A DNA stretch of 52,496 bases from Candidatus Moraniibacteriota bacterium (GCA_030679995.1 JAUXSK010000019.1:1-52496); one strand, 5' to 3'. Counted from the first letter of the stretch, positions 24,582 through 34,149 are shown. Program-made: numbers and translations. Notes: generated from the letters alone by a model not told the origin.

Positions 24582-24754
24582 CCTTTTAATCCTAATGCTT
24601 TATGCCTCCCCATACTACCATATTTACAAATCCATTTCCAGATGGTAGGATGGATGGGTGAATCGGCGGCCTGAGCAGCGGGGTTTGAATCTGGGAAAAA
24701 CGGATTTCCACTTGCTGATAGGCATCTAAGGCGGAAAAAATACAAATCAATAAT

Positions 24755-24841
24755 GGAAGAGTGCCCGAGCGGTTTAAGGGAACAGTCTTGAAAACTGTCG
24801 TGGGTGAAAGTCCACCGAGAGTTCGAATCTCTCCTCTTCCT
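24755..24841 (+). tRNA. tRNA-Ser (anticodon TGA)
   Basis: A class II tRNA: acceptor GGAAGAG/CTCTTCC, D-arm CCCGAGCGGTTTAAGGG, anticodon stem ACAGT/ACTGT with loop CTTGAAA (TGA), a long variable arm (GTGGGTGAAAGTCCACC) and T-arm GAGAGTTCGAATCTCTC. No CCA. The short copy C of the tRNA-appended arrangement follows. Confidence 0.94.
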
Positions 24842-24927
24842 CAATGAACAGCGTGAATGAGAAAGAGGAGAGATGAGAAGTTTATACTCGGGAGTGAAAC
24901 GGACAGGTAAATCTTTCCTCTTCCTCA
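24826..24927 (+). repeat. tRNA-appended element, short copy C (behind tRNA-Ser-TGA)
   Basis: The tRNA 3-prime end AATCTCTCCTCTTCCTCA (24826-24843) recurs with one mismatch at 24910-24927. An inverted copy of the same strand lies at 24858-24879. Only about 30 bases separate inverted and direct copies, so the GC-rich core of copies A and B is missing; CGGGAGTGAAAC (24889-24900) vaguely resembles the start of that core. Inverted and direct copies can form a 17-bp hairpin with two mismatches. Confidence 0.75.
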
Positions 24928-24948
24928 GACAAGGATCGGACGGAAATT

Positions 24949-24982
24949 GTTGCATAAATTGTTACATAACAGTTTATGCAAC
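24949..24982. repeat. 34-bp near-perfect palindrome
   Basis: GTTGCATAAA and TTTATGCAAC flank TTGTTA-CA-TAACAG, so the whole 34 bp reads almost the same on both strands. There is no T-run, so it is more like an operator or recombination site than a terminator. It lies between copy C and the DUF1761-like gene. Confidence 0.6.
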
Positions 24983-25076
24983 ATCAGCCATCTGCTGGGA
25001 AAGTCCCGCCGCGTTTCCGGCGGTTGCCAGCGAGGGTCATCGCGATATTTTCCCGCTTTCAAACTGTGCCAGCGTT

Positions 25077-25487
25077 ATGGAATTTTTCAAGTTAACTTTG
25101 TTGCCGATTTTTTTAGCTGCCGGCGCCGGCATGGCCGGCAGTTTTTTGTGGTACGCGCTTTTCCTGAAAAAAGACGGCCGGACGGCCAAGGAAGAGCTGG
25201 CGGGGGAAAAGCCCGCCAAGAGCTGGAAGAGCCTTTCGCAAGCGTCTTTTCTGGCGAATTTTTTTTCTGCCGCCGCCGCCAGTATGCTCCTGGACATATT
25301 CCAAGCTAAGACTTTTTTCCAAGGATCAAAAATCGCTTTGGCGGTTTTTTTCTTCCTGACGGCCGTTTCCGGCATAAAAAAAGTGGTCATCGAAAACAAA
25401 TCGATGGAAAACTTTATGCTGGGAGCCGGGCATAACTTGGTGAATATCGGCATCATTTTTTCCATCCTGATTCTGGCTGGCCGGTAG
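25077..25487 (+). CDS. DUF1761-like membrane protein
   Basis: The 136-residue protein has about four membrane helices and the pattern of DUF1761 proteins: an N-terminal helix followed by GSFLWYALFLKKDGRTAKEE, then helices with ASMLLDIF and a final GHNLVNIGIIFSILIL. I start at the ATG at 25077; the frame stays open upstream to 24873, but that part crosses the tRNA-Ser element and the palindrome and is unlikely to be coding. The function of the family is unknown. Nothing else is clearly in its operon, although the HIT gene is 40 bases downstream. Confidence 0.72.
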   Translation: MEFFKLTLLPIFLAAGAGMAGSFLWYALFLKKDGRTAKEELAGEKPAKSWKSLSQASFLANFFSAAAASMLLDIFQAKTFFQGSKIALAVFFFLTAVSGIKKVVIENKSMENFMLGAGHNLVNIGIIFSILILAGR

Positions 25488-25527
25488 CGTTCGCGCGTGA
25501 TATCTAAAAATTAATCCAATAAATCTT

Positions 25528-25950
25528 ATGAGTTGCCCATTTTGCAATCCGGAAACCATCGCCAAGCAGAAAATATTCGAGACGGAAAACGAATATGTTT
25601 TCTATAATCTGAGCCCGAAAACAAAAGGCCAATGCTTGGTCGTGCCAAAACGGCACGTGGAAGGCGTGCGGGAATTGGACGCGGAGGAATCAGCCAGTTT
25701 GATGCGGACGGTGGGATTCGTTTCGGAAAAACTGGACGGATATCTGCATCCGGCCGGTTTCAATTACGGTTTCAACGAGGGTTCCATCGCCGGCCAGACG
25801 GTCTTTCATCTGCATTTCCATATAATGCCGAGATATGTCGGCGACGGCGTGGAAGTTTCCCATATATTCCATCGTAAACCGGAAGACAAAATATTTATGA
25901 CGGATGAGGAAATGCGTCCGCTGGCTGAAGAATTCAGGGCTATATTTTAA
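25528..25950 (+). CDS. HIT-family nucleotide-binding hydrolase
   Basis: A 140-residue histidine-triad protein. The triad is HLHFHIMPR near residue 95, the family's active site for nucleotidyl hydrolysis. An N-terminal CPFC pair plus histidines may bind zinc, as in Hint-type proteins. The usual GHCLVVPKRH-like segment is seen as GQCLVVPKRHVEGV. The length is typical. It probably clears aminoacyl- or other adenylates. It converges on comF, with only four bases between the stops. Confidence 0.93.
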   Translation: MSCPFCNPETIAKQKIFETENEYVFYNLSPKTKGQCLVVPKRHVEGVRELDAEESASLMRTVGFVSEKLDGYLHPAGFNYGFNEGSIAGQTVFHLHFHIMPRYVGDGVEVSHIFHRKPEDKIFMTDEEMRPLAEEFRAIF

Positions 25951-25954
25951 AAAT

Positions 25955-26680
25955 TCATTTGACTTCCTGTCTGGCTAGGACGGCGCCGAAAACTTTTTTG
26001 GCGCCGTTTCGTTTCAACTCTTTGGCGCATTCAAAAAGAGTGGCGCCGGTGGTGGCGATGTCATCGACCAGAAGGATGGTCTTATCTTTTATATCTCCAG
26101 GCTTGCCCGCAATGAAAGCGTTTTGCAGATTATCCAGACGTTCGGCGTATTTTTTGATTTTCATCTGGGGCGGGGTGTATCTTTTCCGGCGCAAGATATC
26201 CGTTCCGAGCGGGATTTCAAAACCGGGCGCCAGATTCCGGCTGATATGGCCGGCCAGCAGTTGCGATTGGTTGAAACCGCGCCAGCGCTGGCGCCGCGGA
26301 TGGAGCGGTATCGGGATGATTATGTCCGGAATAGGCAAGCGTGATTGCAAGATGGCCTCGGTGAGGATTTTCCCTAATGGGATATGCAGGTCTTCAATAA
26401 ACCGGTATTTATACAGATGCACCAATTTGCCAAGATGGTCATCTTTGTATTTGGCGGCGACGAGCAATCCGTCCAATGCGGAAGAAAATTTGCAATTCCG
26501 GCAGACGTGCCCGCTGTCAGTTATAGCGTCTTCGCATTCCGGACAAACTTGGACGGAGAGCGGTTCTATCCGGCGCAGGCAATCATCGCAAAGCCAAACG
26601 TCGTCGCGGCCGCAAGATACGCAGGATATGGGGAAGAGGGTGTCTAAAATAAAATCCTTTGTGTTTTGGAAGATATTCAA
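25955..26680 (-). CDS. comF: ComF-family phosphoribosyltransferase-like protein
   Basis: This 241-residue protein has an N-terminal zinc-ribbon region with four CxxC pairs (CVSCG, CDDC, CPEC, CRNC), then a type I phosphoribosyltransferase domain with the PRPP loop ILLVDDIATTGATLFE near residue 200. ComF proteins support DNA uptake in competent bacteria. With the pilus operons nearby this suggests natural transformation, but no ComEC or ComEA is in the window. It lies downstream of clpC with a repeat-filled gap of 66 bases. Confidence 0.92.
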   Translation of the reverse strand: MNIFQNTKDFILDTLFPISCVSCGRDDVWLCDDCLRRIEPLSVQVCPECEDAITDSGHVCRNCKFSSALDGLLVAAKYKDDHLGKLVHLYKYRFIEDLHIPLGKILTEAILQSRLPIPDIIIPIPLHPRRQRWRGFNQSQLLAGHISRNLAPGFEIPLGTDILRRKRYTPPQMKIKKYAERLDNLQNAFIAGKPGDIKDKTILLVDDIATTGATLFECAKELKRNGAKKVFGAVLARQEVK

Positions 26681-26681
26681 A

Positions 26682-26755
26682 TTTCAAATTTTAATATTTA
26701 GAATTTTGAATTTATTTATGATTTGCGATTTTGCATTTGTAATTTATCAAGTAAG
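26682..26755. repeat. A/T-rich intergenic repeat upstream of comF
   Basis: TTTCAAATTTT, GAATTTTGAATTTATTTATG and TTTGTAATTTAT words fill the gap between clpC and comF. The order gaatttattt ... gattt ... tttgtaattt matches the right part of the larger copies at 34150-34295, 45270-45398 and 49165-49350. Confidence 0.75.
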
Positions 26756-29227
26756 CTTGATCTCCCCTTTCCTCGCGTCCACATTGATCTTGCCATTTTT
26801 GACTTTGCCATACATTATCATCTCCGCGATCGGATTTTCCAATAATTCCTGGATGTTTTTGCGGACGAGGCGGGCACCTTGGTTGAAAGCGAGGCTTTTT
26901 CCGGCAATGAATTTAACGGTATCGTTTTTGAGCAGCAATTTGATTTTTTGTCCGGACAGGCGGGCGGCCAACCCTTCCAGTTCTTTCGCGGTTATCCGTT
27001 CTATTTCCGATTCGTTCAAAGCGTTGAACACTATGACGTGGTCCAGGCGGTTCAAAAGTTCGGGGCGCATTTTTTTCTCAAGATCCTTGAGGGCGCCGTC
27101 CTTGATCCGGTTGAATTTTTCGTGCAAGCCACCTTTCGTTTGTTCGGATTCGAAACCGACCTTGGAGGCGTTGGTGAATTCGGAGGTCCCGATGTTGGAA
27201 GTGAGGATAATAATGGTGTTTTTAAAATCGACGCGGGTGCCTTCGGCATCGGTCAGGATGCCGTCTTCCAAGATTTGCAGGAGGATGTTGAAAACATCGG
27301 GGTGGGCTTTTTCGATTTCATCCAGCAGGATGACTGAATATGGGTTCCGGCGTACCTTTTCCGTGAGCTTGCCTCCCTCGCCATAGCCGACATAGCCGGC
27401 GGGCGAACCGATAAGCGAAGCGACATTATGGCGCTCCATCAATTCGCTCATATCGATCCGGATGAGCGATTTGGGGCTGCCGAAAAATTCTTGCGCCAAG
27501 ACTTTGGCGGTCAGGGTTTTGCCGACGCCGGTCGGGCCGAGGAATAGGAATGATCCAATCGGGCGGTCCGGGTTACCGATGCCGGATTGCGAGCGCAAGA
27601 GGGCGCTGGAAAGTTTTTCGATAGCTTGCTGTTGGCCGATAACGTGCGAAGCGAGATTTTGCCGGATGTTTTTTATCCGCAGGTTTTTTTCCTGCAAGAT
27701 TTTTTCAACGGGGACTTTTGAAATCCTGGACACGGTTTTCGCGATGTCGGCCGCGGTTATTTCGACGGGGTTGTTTTTTTCTTCAACTGTTTGGTTTTGT
27801 CGCAGGAGCTTCAACTGTTCCGCGACCTTCTTTTCTTCGCCGCGCAAGCCGGTAGCTTTTTCGTAGTGTTCCTGCTCGACCAATTTTTCTTTTTTCGCAA
27901 GCAAGTCTGACTTCCGGTCTTCTAATTTCCTGATTTGGCGCAGCGTTTCGGAAAGCTTGCGGCGTGAGCGCAAATCGGAAGCGGTTTCATCAAGCACATC
28001 TATGGCTTTGTCTGGCAGGAACCGGTTTTGGATATAACGGATGCTCAATTCGACCGCCGCCGCGATGGCCGCGTCCGAGATGGCGGCATTGTGGAAAATT
28101 TCGTAATTTTTCCGGATACCGAAAAGTATTTTTTCAGTTTCAGCCCGGGTGGGTTCTTCGACGTGGACCGGTTGGAATCTCCGTTCAAGCGCTGCGTCTT
28201 TCTCGATATGTTTTTTGTATTCTTCAAAAGTCGTCGCGCCGATAATTTGCATATCGCCGCGGGCCAGGGCGGGCTTCAATATATTGGCCAGATCAAGTCC
28301 GCCAGGCATATTGCCGGCGCCGACGATAGAATGAAGCTCGTCGATAAAGAGGATGATATCCGGGCTTGCAGTCACTTCCTTGACGATTTCTTTCAGTCTG
28401 GACTCGAATTCCCCCCGGAAGCTGGTTCCGGCAATCAATTGTGCCACGTCCAGGCCCATTATTTTTTTGCGGTAGAGTGATTGGGGAACCTCGCCGGTAT
28501 TTATCTTTTGCGCCAGTCCGGAAACGATGGCGGTTTTCCCCACGCCCGCTTCGCCGATAAGGACAGGGTTGTTCTTGTTTTTCCTGCCTAAAATATTGAT
28601 TATCCGCTGGATCTCTTTTTCGCGGCCGATAACCGCTTCATTCCTTTTCCGGACTTCCTCGTTCTTATCGACGCAGAATTTGTCGACAAAGGGCGTGGTG
28701 GAGGATTTTTTGGCGGTCTTTTTTCTGAGGCCTATTTCCGGAATGTCGAAAATCTTGGGCAGGCCGGAGAGTTGGCTCGGATCGAAAAGTGCCATAATCG
28801 ATTTATGGATATCTTTAAGATCGGCGCCTGACAAAATTTTCATAATCGTTTCATCGCCGGAATTGATGATGGCATAGGTCAGGTGTTCCGTGCCGACATA
28901 CGGGTATTCGAATTCCTTGGCGATGCCGTAGGCGCGAGTGAAAGTTTTTTTGAGATTGTCGGAGATAGCAAGTCGGGAGTTTCCAGGATCGGTTGCCGTG
29001 GCCGCCAATCCGGGCAGGAGGCTATCGAAAGATTTTTTTTCGATCCCGAGGTCATTCAGGATATTGCTGCCCAGACTGCCCTTTTCCAAATAGATGGCAT
29101 AGAGCAGATGGAGATTGTCGAGTTTAGAATGTTTGGACTTTCGAGCTAATTGCTCAGCTTCAAGGAAAGCTTTTTTGGCGTGGTTGGTCAATTTGTGTCC
29201 GGCTAATTGATCGGTTGAATTTGGCAT
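26747..29227 (-). CDS. clpC: ClpC/ClpB-type AAA+ unfoldase
   Basis: The 826-residue protein has two Clp_N repeats (about 10-150), AAA+ module 1 with Walker [10 protein letters not shown] (about 225) and Walker [14 protein letters not shown], a middle coiled-coil with a UVR-like [23 protein letters not shown]+ module 2 with Walker A GPTGVGKT (about 555), and a ClpB_D2-small C-terminal domain. The short middle domain with a UVR-like motif favours ClpC over the ClpB disaggregase. Its partner would be ClpP, which is not in this window. No CIRCE or CtsR site was found upstream. Confidence 0.93.
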   Translation of the reverse strand: MPNSTDQLAGHKLTNHAKKAFLEAEQLARKSKHSKLDNLHLLYAIYLEKGSLGSNILNDLGIEKKSFDSLLPGLAATATDPGNSRLAISDNLKKTFTRAYGIAKEFEYPYVGTEHLTYAIINSGDETIMKILSGADLKDIHKSIMALFDPSQLSGLPKIFDIPEIGLRKKTAKKSSTTPFVDKFCVDKNEEVRKRNEAVIGREKEIQRIINILGRKNKNNPVLIGEAGVGKTAIVSGLAQKINTGEVPQSLYRKKIMGLDVAQLIAGTSFRGEFESRLKEIVKEVTASPDIILFIDELHSIVGAGNMPGGLDLANILKPALARGDMQIIGATTFEEYKKHIEKDAALERRFQPVHVEEPTRAETEKILFGIRKNYEIFHNAAISDAAIAAAVELSIRYIQNRFLPDKAIDVLDETASDLRSRRKLSETLRQIRKLEDRKSDLLAKKEKLVEQEHYEKATGLRGEEKKVAEQLKLLRQNQTVEEKNNPVEITAADIAKTVSRISKVPVEKILQEKNLRIKNIRQNLASHVIGQQQAIEKLSSALLRSQSGIGNPDRPIGSFLFLGPTGVGKTLTAKVLAQEFFGSPKSLIRIDMSELMERHNVASLIGSPAGYVGYGEGGKLTEKVRRNPYSVILLDEIEKAHPDVFNILLQILEDGILTDAEGTRVDFKNTIIILTSNIGTSEFTNASKVGFESEQTKGGLHEKFNRIKDGALKDLEKKMRPELLNRLDHVIVFNALNESEIERITAKELEGLAARLSGQKIKLLLKNDTVKFIAGKSLAFNQGARLVRKNIQELLENPIAEMIMYGKVKNGKINVDARKGEIKLT

Positions 29228-29517
29228 ATATTGGACTAAAGGATTATCCCTACCAGTTTATTTTTAAAACCAGCCTATGTCAAACCGCGCGGATCCGTCC
29301 TGAGTGGATGTGGCACGGTCCGCGGAAATCCGCTGGCGCGCATTGGGACGTGCGGTCCTCCGGATAATTTCCTGATGCTGTGGATAAATTCCCGATGCTG
29401 GGTATGGTTGTTTGCGATAAAATATGTTACAATAATATTGTGAATATTTTCCAAGAAAAAAATACCCCCGTAGCGGCCGGCGATAGCGGGGTTTCCATAA
29501 ATAAAAAATAAAAACAA
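29228..29517. other. Divergent intergenic region between clpC and pilus operon 2
   Basis: The left part (29280-29375) is clearly richer in G and C than its surroundings and holds overlapping inverted repeats built on GCGGATCCG, GGTCCGCGG and GGACGTGCGGTCC. The right part is A/T-rich and carries the probable promoter of pilus operon 2. Nothing here looks coding. Confidence 0.6.
29425..29433 (+). promoter_or_regulatory. Probable extended -10 promoter of pilus operon 2
   Basis: TGTTACAAT has the TGn extension and a good -10 (TACAAT), 84 bases before the pilM ATG. A partial -35 (TTGTTT) is too close to be convincing. Confidence 0.45.
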
Positions 29518-30627
29518 ATGTTCGGATTAGGAGAAAAAAAATTCATCGGGATCGACGTAGGGACTTCCAATATAAAGATGGTCGAATTGAAAATCGGCAA
29601 GAACAAACCGGTCCTGTCGAATTATGCGCGCGTACGGATAAACGGCCTGATGGGGGATAATGATTTGAAAGCTTCCTATTTCGAAACCGTTTTGCCGGAA
29701 TACATACGCAGGATGGTCAAAATATCAGGTATGTCCGGGCGCAACGCATATTTTTCCATCCCGTCTTTCGGGGGTTTGATAACCCTCATCGAATTTCCCG
29801 ATATGTCAAAAGATGATCTTAACCAGGCTATCAAATTTGAAGCGCATAAATATATCCCAATTTCATTGGATGACGTCGTTTTGAGCTGGGATATCGTCGG
29901 CAAGAAAGATTCGAAAAAAACTTTGGTCAGTCAGGATAAGGACGCTCCTGCTGCTGTTTCCGTGCCGGAAGGCGCGGGCAACGGCAAAGTGCAAGTCTTA
30001 TTGGTGGCGGCTCCCAAAAACAAAGTCATCAAATATGAGAAGTTGGCCAGCAATACCGAGTTGCATTTGAAATCCATTGAAATAGAAAGTTTCTCCCTGG
30101 TCAGGGCTCTGATCGGCAACGACCAAGGCAATTTCGTTATCGTGGATATTGGATCGCGCATATGCAATATCATTCTGGTTGAAAAAGGCGTGATCAAAGC
30201 TAACCGCAATATCGATGCCGGCGGCCGGGATATCAGCAAGGTGATTGCCAAAAGTATGAATATAGACGATGAGCGGGCGGATAAGTTGAAAGTTTCTGGC
30301 AAAAATTTCCTGACTGGAGATTCCAGCATAACTTTTCCGGTAATTGATCTGATTGTCGGGGAAATTTCGCGGGTGATGAACGCGTATTACAAAACTGATT
30401 CGAAAGCGGCGGTCGATGGCATAATCCTTTCCGGAGGGACAGCCGGATTTTCCGGGCTGGATGGATATTTTTCCAAGGCGCTGGGTATCAAGACGATGAT
30501 CGGAAACCCCCTGGGCAGGATCGAATATGACAAGCGGCTCGAGCCGAAAGCCAAGGAACTTGGAAACCAATTTTCGGTAGCTATCGGCCTGGCCTTGAGC
30601 GGCGTCGATGATAATTTGAAAAAATAA
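29518..30627 (+). CDS. pilM: Type IV pilus assembly protein PilM (copy 2)
   Basis: A 369-residue actin-like protein that starts FGLGEKKFIGIDVGTSNIKMVEL, with the nucleotide-binding DIGSRICNIILVEKG and LSGGTAGFSGLDGYF segments. It is closer to the standard PilM pattern than copy 1 (which has FGLDLSDLS). A spacer (about 138-152, KDAPAAVSVPEGAGNGK) is predicted to be flexible. It is the first gene of pilus operon 2 and is followed by pilN. Confidence 0.94.
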   Translation: MFGLGEKKFIGIDVGTSNIKMVELKIGKNKPVLSNYARVRINGLMGDNDLKASYFETVLPEYIRRMVKISGMSGRNAYFSIPSFGGLITLIEFPDMSKDDLNQAIKFEAHKYIPISLDDVVLSWDIVGKKDSKKTLVSQDKDAPAAVSVPEGAGNGKVQVLLVAAPKNKVIKYEKLASNTELHLKSIEIESFSLVRALIGNDQGNFVIVDIGSRICNIILVEKGVIKANRNIDAGGRDISKVIAKSMNIDDERADKLKVSGKNFLTGDSSITFPVIDLIVGEISRVMNAYYKTDSKAAVDGIILSGGTAGFSGLDGYFSKALGIKTMIGNPLGRIEYDKRLEPKAKELGNQFSVAIGLALSGVDDNLKK

Positions 30628-30675
30628 TAAGGACATCTAAATAAATAAAATCCCGATTAACGGGAGAAAAAATAT

Positions 30676-31206
30676 ATGGTGAATATAAATCTGTCGACCA
30701 ACCAGTCGATGCCACAGGATAGCCAAAGAACTGCTGCGGCTAAAAGCGGAGTAGCGGTGGTTGAAATGATCCTGCTGATCGTGGCTGTCATCAGCGGCGG
30801 ACTGATGCTGTGGGTGAATAATCTCGATAATAAAGTGGTTGCCGTCGAAGCTTCGTATGCCGACAAGGAGGCCGGATTGATGGCGAATGTCAGGAATAAG
30901 GATATTGTTGATTTCCAAAACCGGCTTTCGCTTTCTGATGAGTTGGTAGATCAGAAAAACCTGACATTCGATGTCCTACAAGAGGTTGAGAGAAATCTTG
31001 TTTCCGGCGTTTATATCACCGCCTTTGAAGCTGACAAGGAAGCTAAGACACTCAAGCTGGAATGCGTCGCGGATAATTACGAAGCGGTGGCCAGGCAGGT
31101 CCTGGGCTTCAAAAGTTCGAATTATTTTTCCGAAGTGGTCGTAAAGAGCGCGAACATTTCAAATGAAGGAAAGGCTGTCTTTTCAATGGAGATAGGACTT
31201 AATTAA
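30676..31206 (+). CDS. pilN: PilN-like pilus assembly protein (copy 2)
   Basis: This 176-residue protein starts MVNINLSTNQ, a weak version of the PilM-binding motif of PilN. One membrane helix (about residues 31-52) follows and then an outer domain with VERNLVSGVYITAFEADKEAKTLKLEC. Position between PilM and PilO is the main support. Sequence similarity to copy 1 is low, as usual for this family. Confidence 0.75.
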   Translation: MVNINLSTNQSMPQDSQRTAAAKSGVAVVEMILLIVAVISGGLMLWVNNLDNKVVAVEASYADKEAGLMANVRNKDIVDFQNRLSLSDELVDQKNLTFDVLQEVERNLVSGVYITAFEADKEAKTLKLECVADNYEAVARQVLGFKSSNYFSEVVVKSANISNEGKAVFSMEIGLN

Positions 31207-31246
31207 TTTTTTTAAAAGCGGCCCTTGATCGAGAGCCGGCAATATT

Positions 31247-32005
31247 ATGAAGCTAAAAATTTTGTTTACTCCGCTGATGCTGGTGATTATAATATATCTG
31301 GCTATTTGGGTGGCCATACCGGCTTATTCCGGCCCGGAGGGAGTCGTCGCGACTGGTAAAAAATTGCAAGGCGCCGAATTGAAATTGGCGGACATAAGTT
31401 TGAAAGAGGAAAACGCCGGGAGTCTGGTGGCGGCTTTGAACGATAGCAGCGAACAGCAGAAAATCCTTCTGCAATATCTGCCGGAAAAGAAGACCGATGA
31501 AGATGTGATCGCCAATCTGAATTCGATCGCATCCGGCGCGGGCGTATTTTTGTCCGGCGTGACAATGGATGATGAGAGTCCTGTTGCCGTTGTCCAACCT
31601 GAAGAGGCATTTGTGTTGGATGAGAATGGCAATGAAGTTCCGGTCGAGGTGGCGCCGAAAACCGTGGCAAAAAACTTCAAAGCGAGCGTGGCTTTGGTGG
31701 GTGATTATGAGAGATTGAGGCAGTTTATCGCGGATGTGTCCAGATTGAAACGTTTCAACGAGATAGTCTCGATGAAGATAACTAAAAATTCCGGTTCGGA
31801 CAATGGGGCGTTGCAGATGGATGCCGTCATCAGATTCAATTATCTTGACAAGACCGGTTCGATCGCAAGTATGAGCAATGAAGTTTTTTCGATGGGGATG
31901 TTCGATATGGGCGTTATCGACAAAATCAAAGCTAAGACAAATATGGATGTCTTCAAAGTTGAAGCTGGTTCGATTGGACGATCCAATCCATTTTCCGCTT
32001 CCTAA
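31247..32005 (+). CDS. pilO: PilO-like pilus assembly protein (copy 2)
   Basis: A 252-residue protein with an N-terminal membrane helix (about residues 5-24), a coiled-coil region and a ferredoxin-like PilO domain (NFKASVALVGDYERLRQFIADVSRLKRFNEI) near the C-terminus. It is the outer partner of PilN. The gene fits the order pilM-N-O-B. An acidic proline-containing linker separates the coiled coil from the domain. Confidence 0.8.
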   Translation: MKLKILFTPLMLVIIIYLAIWVAIPAYSGPEGVVATGKKLQGAELKLADISLKEENAGSLVAALNDSSEQQKILLQYLPEKKTDEDVIANLNSIASGAGVFLSGVTMDDESPVAVVQPEEAFVLDENGNEVPVEVAPKTVAKNFKASVALVGDYERLRQFIADVSRLKRFNEIVSMKITKNSGSDNGALQMDAVIRFNYLDKTGSIASMSNEVFSMGMFDMGVIDKIKAKTNMDVFKVEAGSIGRSNPFSAS

Positions 32006-32036
32006 ATAATAAAAAACCGTTCAGCTTGTAGTTTCT

Positions 32037-33707
32037 ATGGATAACAATCTTGGCGTAAAAAACGATACCGCGGTGAAAAATGGCGATGGTATCGCAGAGA
32101 GGGCCGCTTCATTGAATATCGCTTATTTGGATAAGGCTCCGAAGGCTATCGATGGCCGGGCCATCAGGATAATTCCGGAAGAAGTCGCGAAGAAATACGG
32201 CTTCATCGTTTTTGATGCGGCTGGCGATACCATAAAAGTGGCGATGCTCAATCCGCAGGATATAGACGCTCTCAACACTTTGCGGTTCATCGCTGAGAAA
32301 GAAAAAAAGGAGATTTCCATTTATCTTGTTTCGGAGAATGTTTTCAAAGAGCTGTTCAGGTTCTATGTCGGTCCGGCTGATATCGTGAAAGAGGCGGTTA
32401 AATCGTTTGCGGAAGACAAAGGGTCTTTGGAAATTATCGAAAACGACGATGAGTCCGCGAAAGAGCAAAATTTGAAAGAAGCGCCGGTCGCGAAATTGGT
32501 CGAAGTTATCGTGAGCCATGCCATCGAAGGACACGCGAGCGATATCCACATCGAGCCGATGGAGCGCGATTTCCGCGTCAGGTTCCGCGTGGATGGAGTG
32601 TTGCATGTCAGTCTGATTATCCCCAAGGAAATCGGGCCGGTCGTGGTATCGCGGATAAAAATCCTTTCCAATCTGAAAATCGATGAAAAAAGAAAGCCGC
32701 AGGACGGACGTTTCCGGCTGATGCATAATGGCAATGCGATCGATTTCCGCGTTTCGACTTTGCCGGTCATCAATGGGGAAAAAGTCGTGATGAGGATTTT
32801 GGATAAGGATAAGGGCGTAAGCGACATCGAAACGATGGGCTTGATAGGGATGGGGTTGGATAATATGAAAGACGCCATAAAAGAAACTTACGGGATGATC
32901 CTGATGACCGGTCCGACCGGATCAGGAAAATCCACGACCTTGTACGCGATGTTGAAAATATTGAATAACGAAGAGCGGAATATCATCACCTTGGAAGATC
33001 CGATCGAATATGACATCGAAGGCTTGAACCAGAGCCAGATAAAACCGGAAATCGGCTACACTTTCGCTTCAGGCCTGCGGACGATTTTGCGCCAAGATCC
33101 GAATGTCATTATGGTCGGCGAGATCCGCGACGGCGAAACGGCCGAGCTGGCGGTGCATGCGGCGCTCACGGGACATTTGATGTTTTCGACGTTGCACACC
33201 AATACGGCCATCGGCGCCATTCCGCGGCTGGTCGATATGGGTATAGAACCGTTCCTGCTGTCCTCTTCCCTGCGGCTCGTGATGGCCCAGCGGTTGGTGC
33301 GGCGGATTTGTGAAAATTGTAAGGCTGAAATAGAAGTATCGGAAATATTAAAAAAGCAGATTATCAAAGAAGTCGAAAATATATCCAAAAGCGAGTTGGA
33401 GAGGTATGGCGTGGATCTGTCGGGAAAAATCAGCTTGTTCCGGGGCAAGGGCTGTGACGCTTGCAATGGGACCGGGCTTACTGGGCGGGTGGCGATTTTC
33501 GAAGTCGTGCGCGTGACGGATGCGATGCGCACGATTATCATCGAAAAAAGAGGCAGTGAAATCCTGTTGAACCAGGAGCGGGACAAGATGGGCTCCTTGA
33601 CGATCAGGCAGGATGGGATCTTGAAAGCTTTGAAAGGAGCTACGACATTTGAAGAAATCGAGCGAGTGACCGAGGGTAGCATCACGCTTGAAGAGGAGAA
33701 TGATTAG
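32037..33707 (+). CDS. pilB: Type IV pilus assembly ATPase PilB (copy 2)
   Basis: The 556-residue ATPase has a shortened GspE_N domain, Walker A GPTGSGKSTT (about residue 292), the Walker B region VIMVGEIRDGET, the His box STLHTN and two zinc CxxC pairs (CENC and CDAC). It is shorter at the N-terminus than copy 1 and has a GKST instead of GKTT Walker A. It is followed after 30 bases by a receiver protein, the mirror of operon 1 where the receiver comes first. Both PilBs look active. Confidence 0.96.
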   Translation: MDNNLGVKNDTAVKNGDGIAERAASLNIAYLDKAPKAIDGRAIRIIPEEVAKKYGFIVFDAAGDTIKVAMLNPQDIDALNTLRFIAEKEKKEISIYLVSENVFKELFRFYVGPADIVKEAVKSFAEDKGSLEIIENDDESAKEQNLKEAPVAKLVEVIVSHAIEGHASDIHIEPMERDFRVRFRVDGVLHVSLIIPKEIGPVVVSRIKILSNLKIDEKRKPQDGRFRLMHNGNAIDFRVSTLPVINGEKVVMRILDKDKGVSDIETMGLIGMGLDNMKDAIKETYGMILMTGPTGSGKSTTLYAMLKILNNEERNIITLEDPIEYDIEGLNQSQIKPEIGYTFASGLRTILRQDPNVIMVGEIRDGETAELAVHAALTGHLMFSTLHTNTAIGAIPRLVDMGIEPFLLSSSLRLVMAQRLVRRICENCKAEIEVSEILKKQIIKEVENISKSELERYGVDLSGKISLFRGKGCDACNGTGLTGRVAIFEVVRVTDAMRTIIIEKRGSEILLNQERDKMGSLTIRQDGILKALKGATTFEEIERVTEGSITLEEEND

Positions 33708-33737
33708 CAGGGCGTATAATTTTTAATTTTAGATAAT

Positions 33738-34148
33738 ATGGAAAAACAAACTATTCTGATCGTGGAGGATGACTCATTCGTGATGGACATCTATCAGACT
33801 AAATTATCGCTGGAAGGATTCGATGTCATAGCGGCCAATAACGGGATGGAGGCTTTGAAAAAATTGGAAAGCGGGGAGTGCGTCCCTGATCTTATCTTGC
33901 TGGATATCATAATGCCGTATGTGGACGGTTTGGAGGTTTTGAAGAAAATCAAGGCCAATGAAGAATTGCGGAAAATCCCGGTGATCTTGCTGACCAATCT
34001 CAGTCAGAAAGAGGAAATCGGACAAGGTTTCGTCCTGGGAGCCAAGGACTATCTTATCAAATCCCACTTTACCCCGTCGGAAGTTTTGGAAAAAATCCGG
34101 ATTTATTTGCCAAAAGAAGAAGTTAAAACAGAAGAAATTAAAAACTGA
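33738..34148 (+). CDS. Receiver-only response regulator (operon 2)
   Basis: A 136-residue CheY-like single domain protein. Acidic pocket VEDDS, phosphorylated aspartate in LILLDIIMPYVDGLEV (about residue 55), threonine in VILLTN and lysine in DYLIKSH. The last 15 or so residues are a charged tail. It sits between pilB and pilT. No histidine kinase accompanies it here, so the kinase at 205-1161 or an unseen one would have to serve it. Confidence 0.92.
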   Translation: MEKQTILIVEDDSFVMDIYQTKLSLEGFDVIAANNGMEALKKLESGECVPDLILLDIIMPYVDGLEVLKKIKANEELRKIPVILLTNLSQKEEIGQGFVLGAKDYLIKSHFTPSEVLEKIRIYLPKEEVKTEEIKN

Positions 34149-34149
34149 T

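Noticed and set aside
24873-25076. N-terminal extension of the DUF1761-like gene
   Set aside because: It would encode residues from the tRNA-Ser element and the palindrome and adds a cysteine-rich non-membrane leader unlike the family.
25959-27386. A 475-residue plus-strand frame opposite comF and clpC
   Set aside because: It is a shadow of two well-supported minus-strand genes, with no family features of its own.
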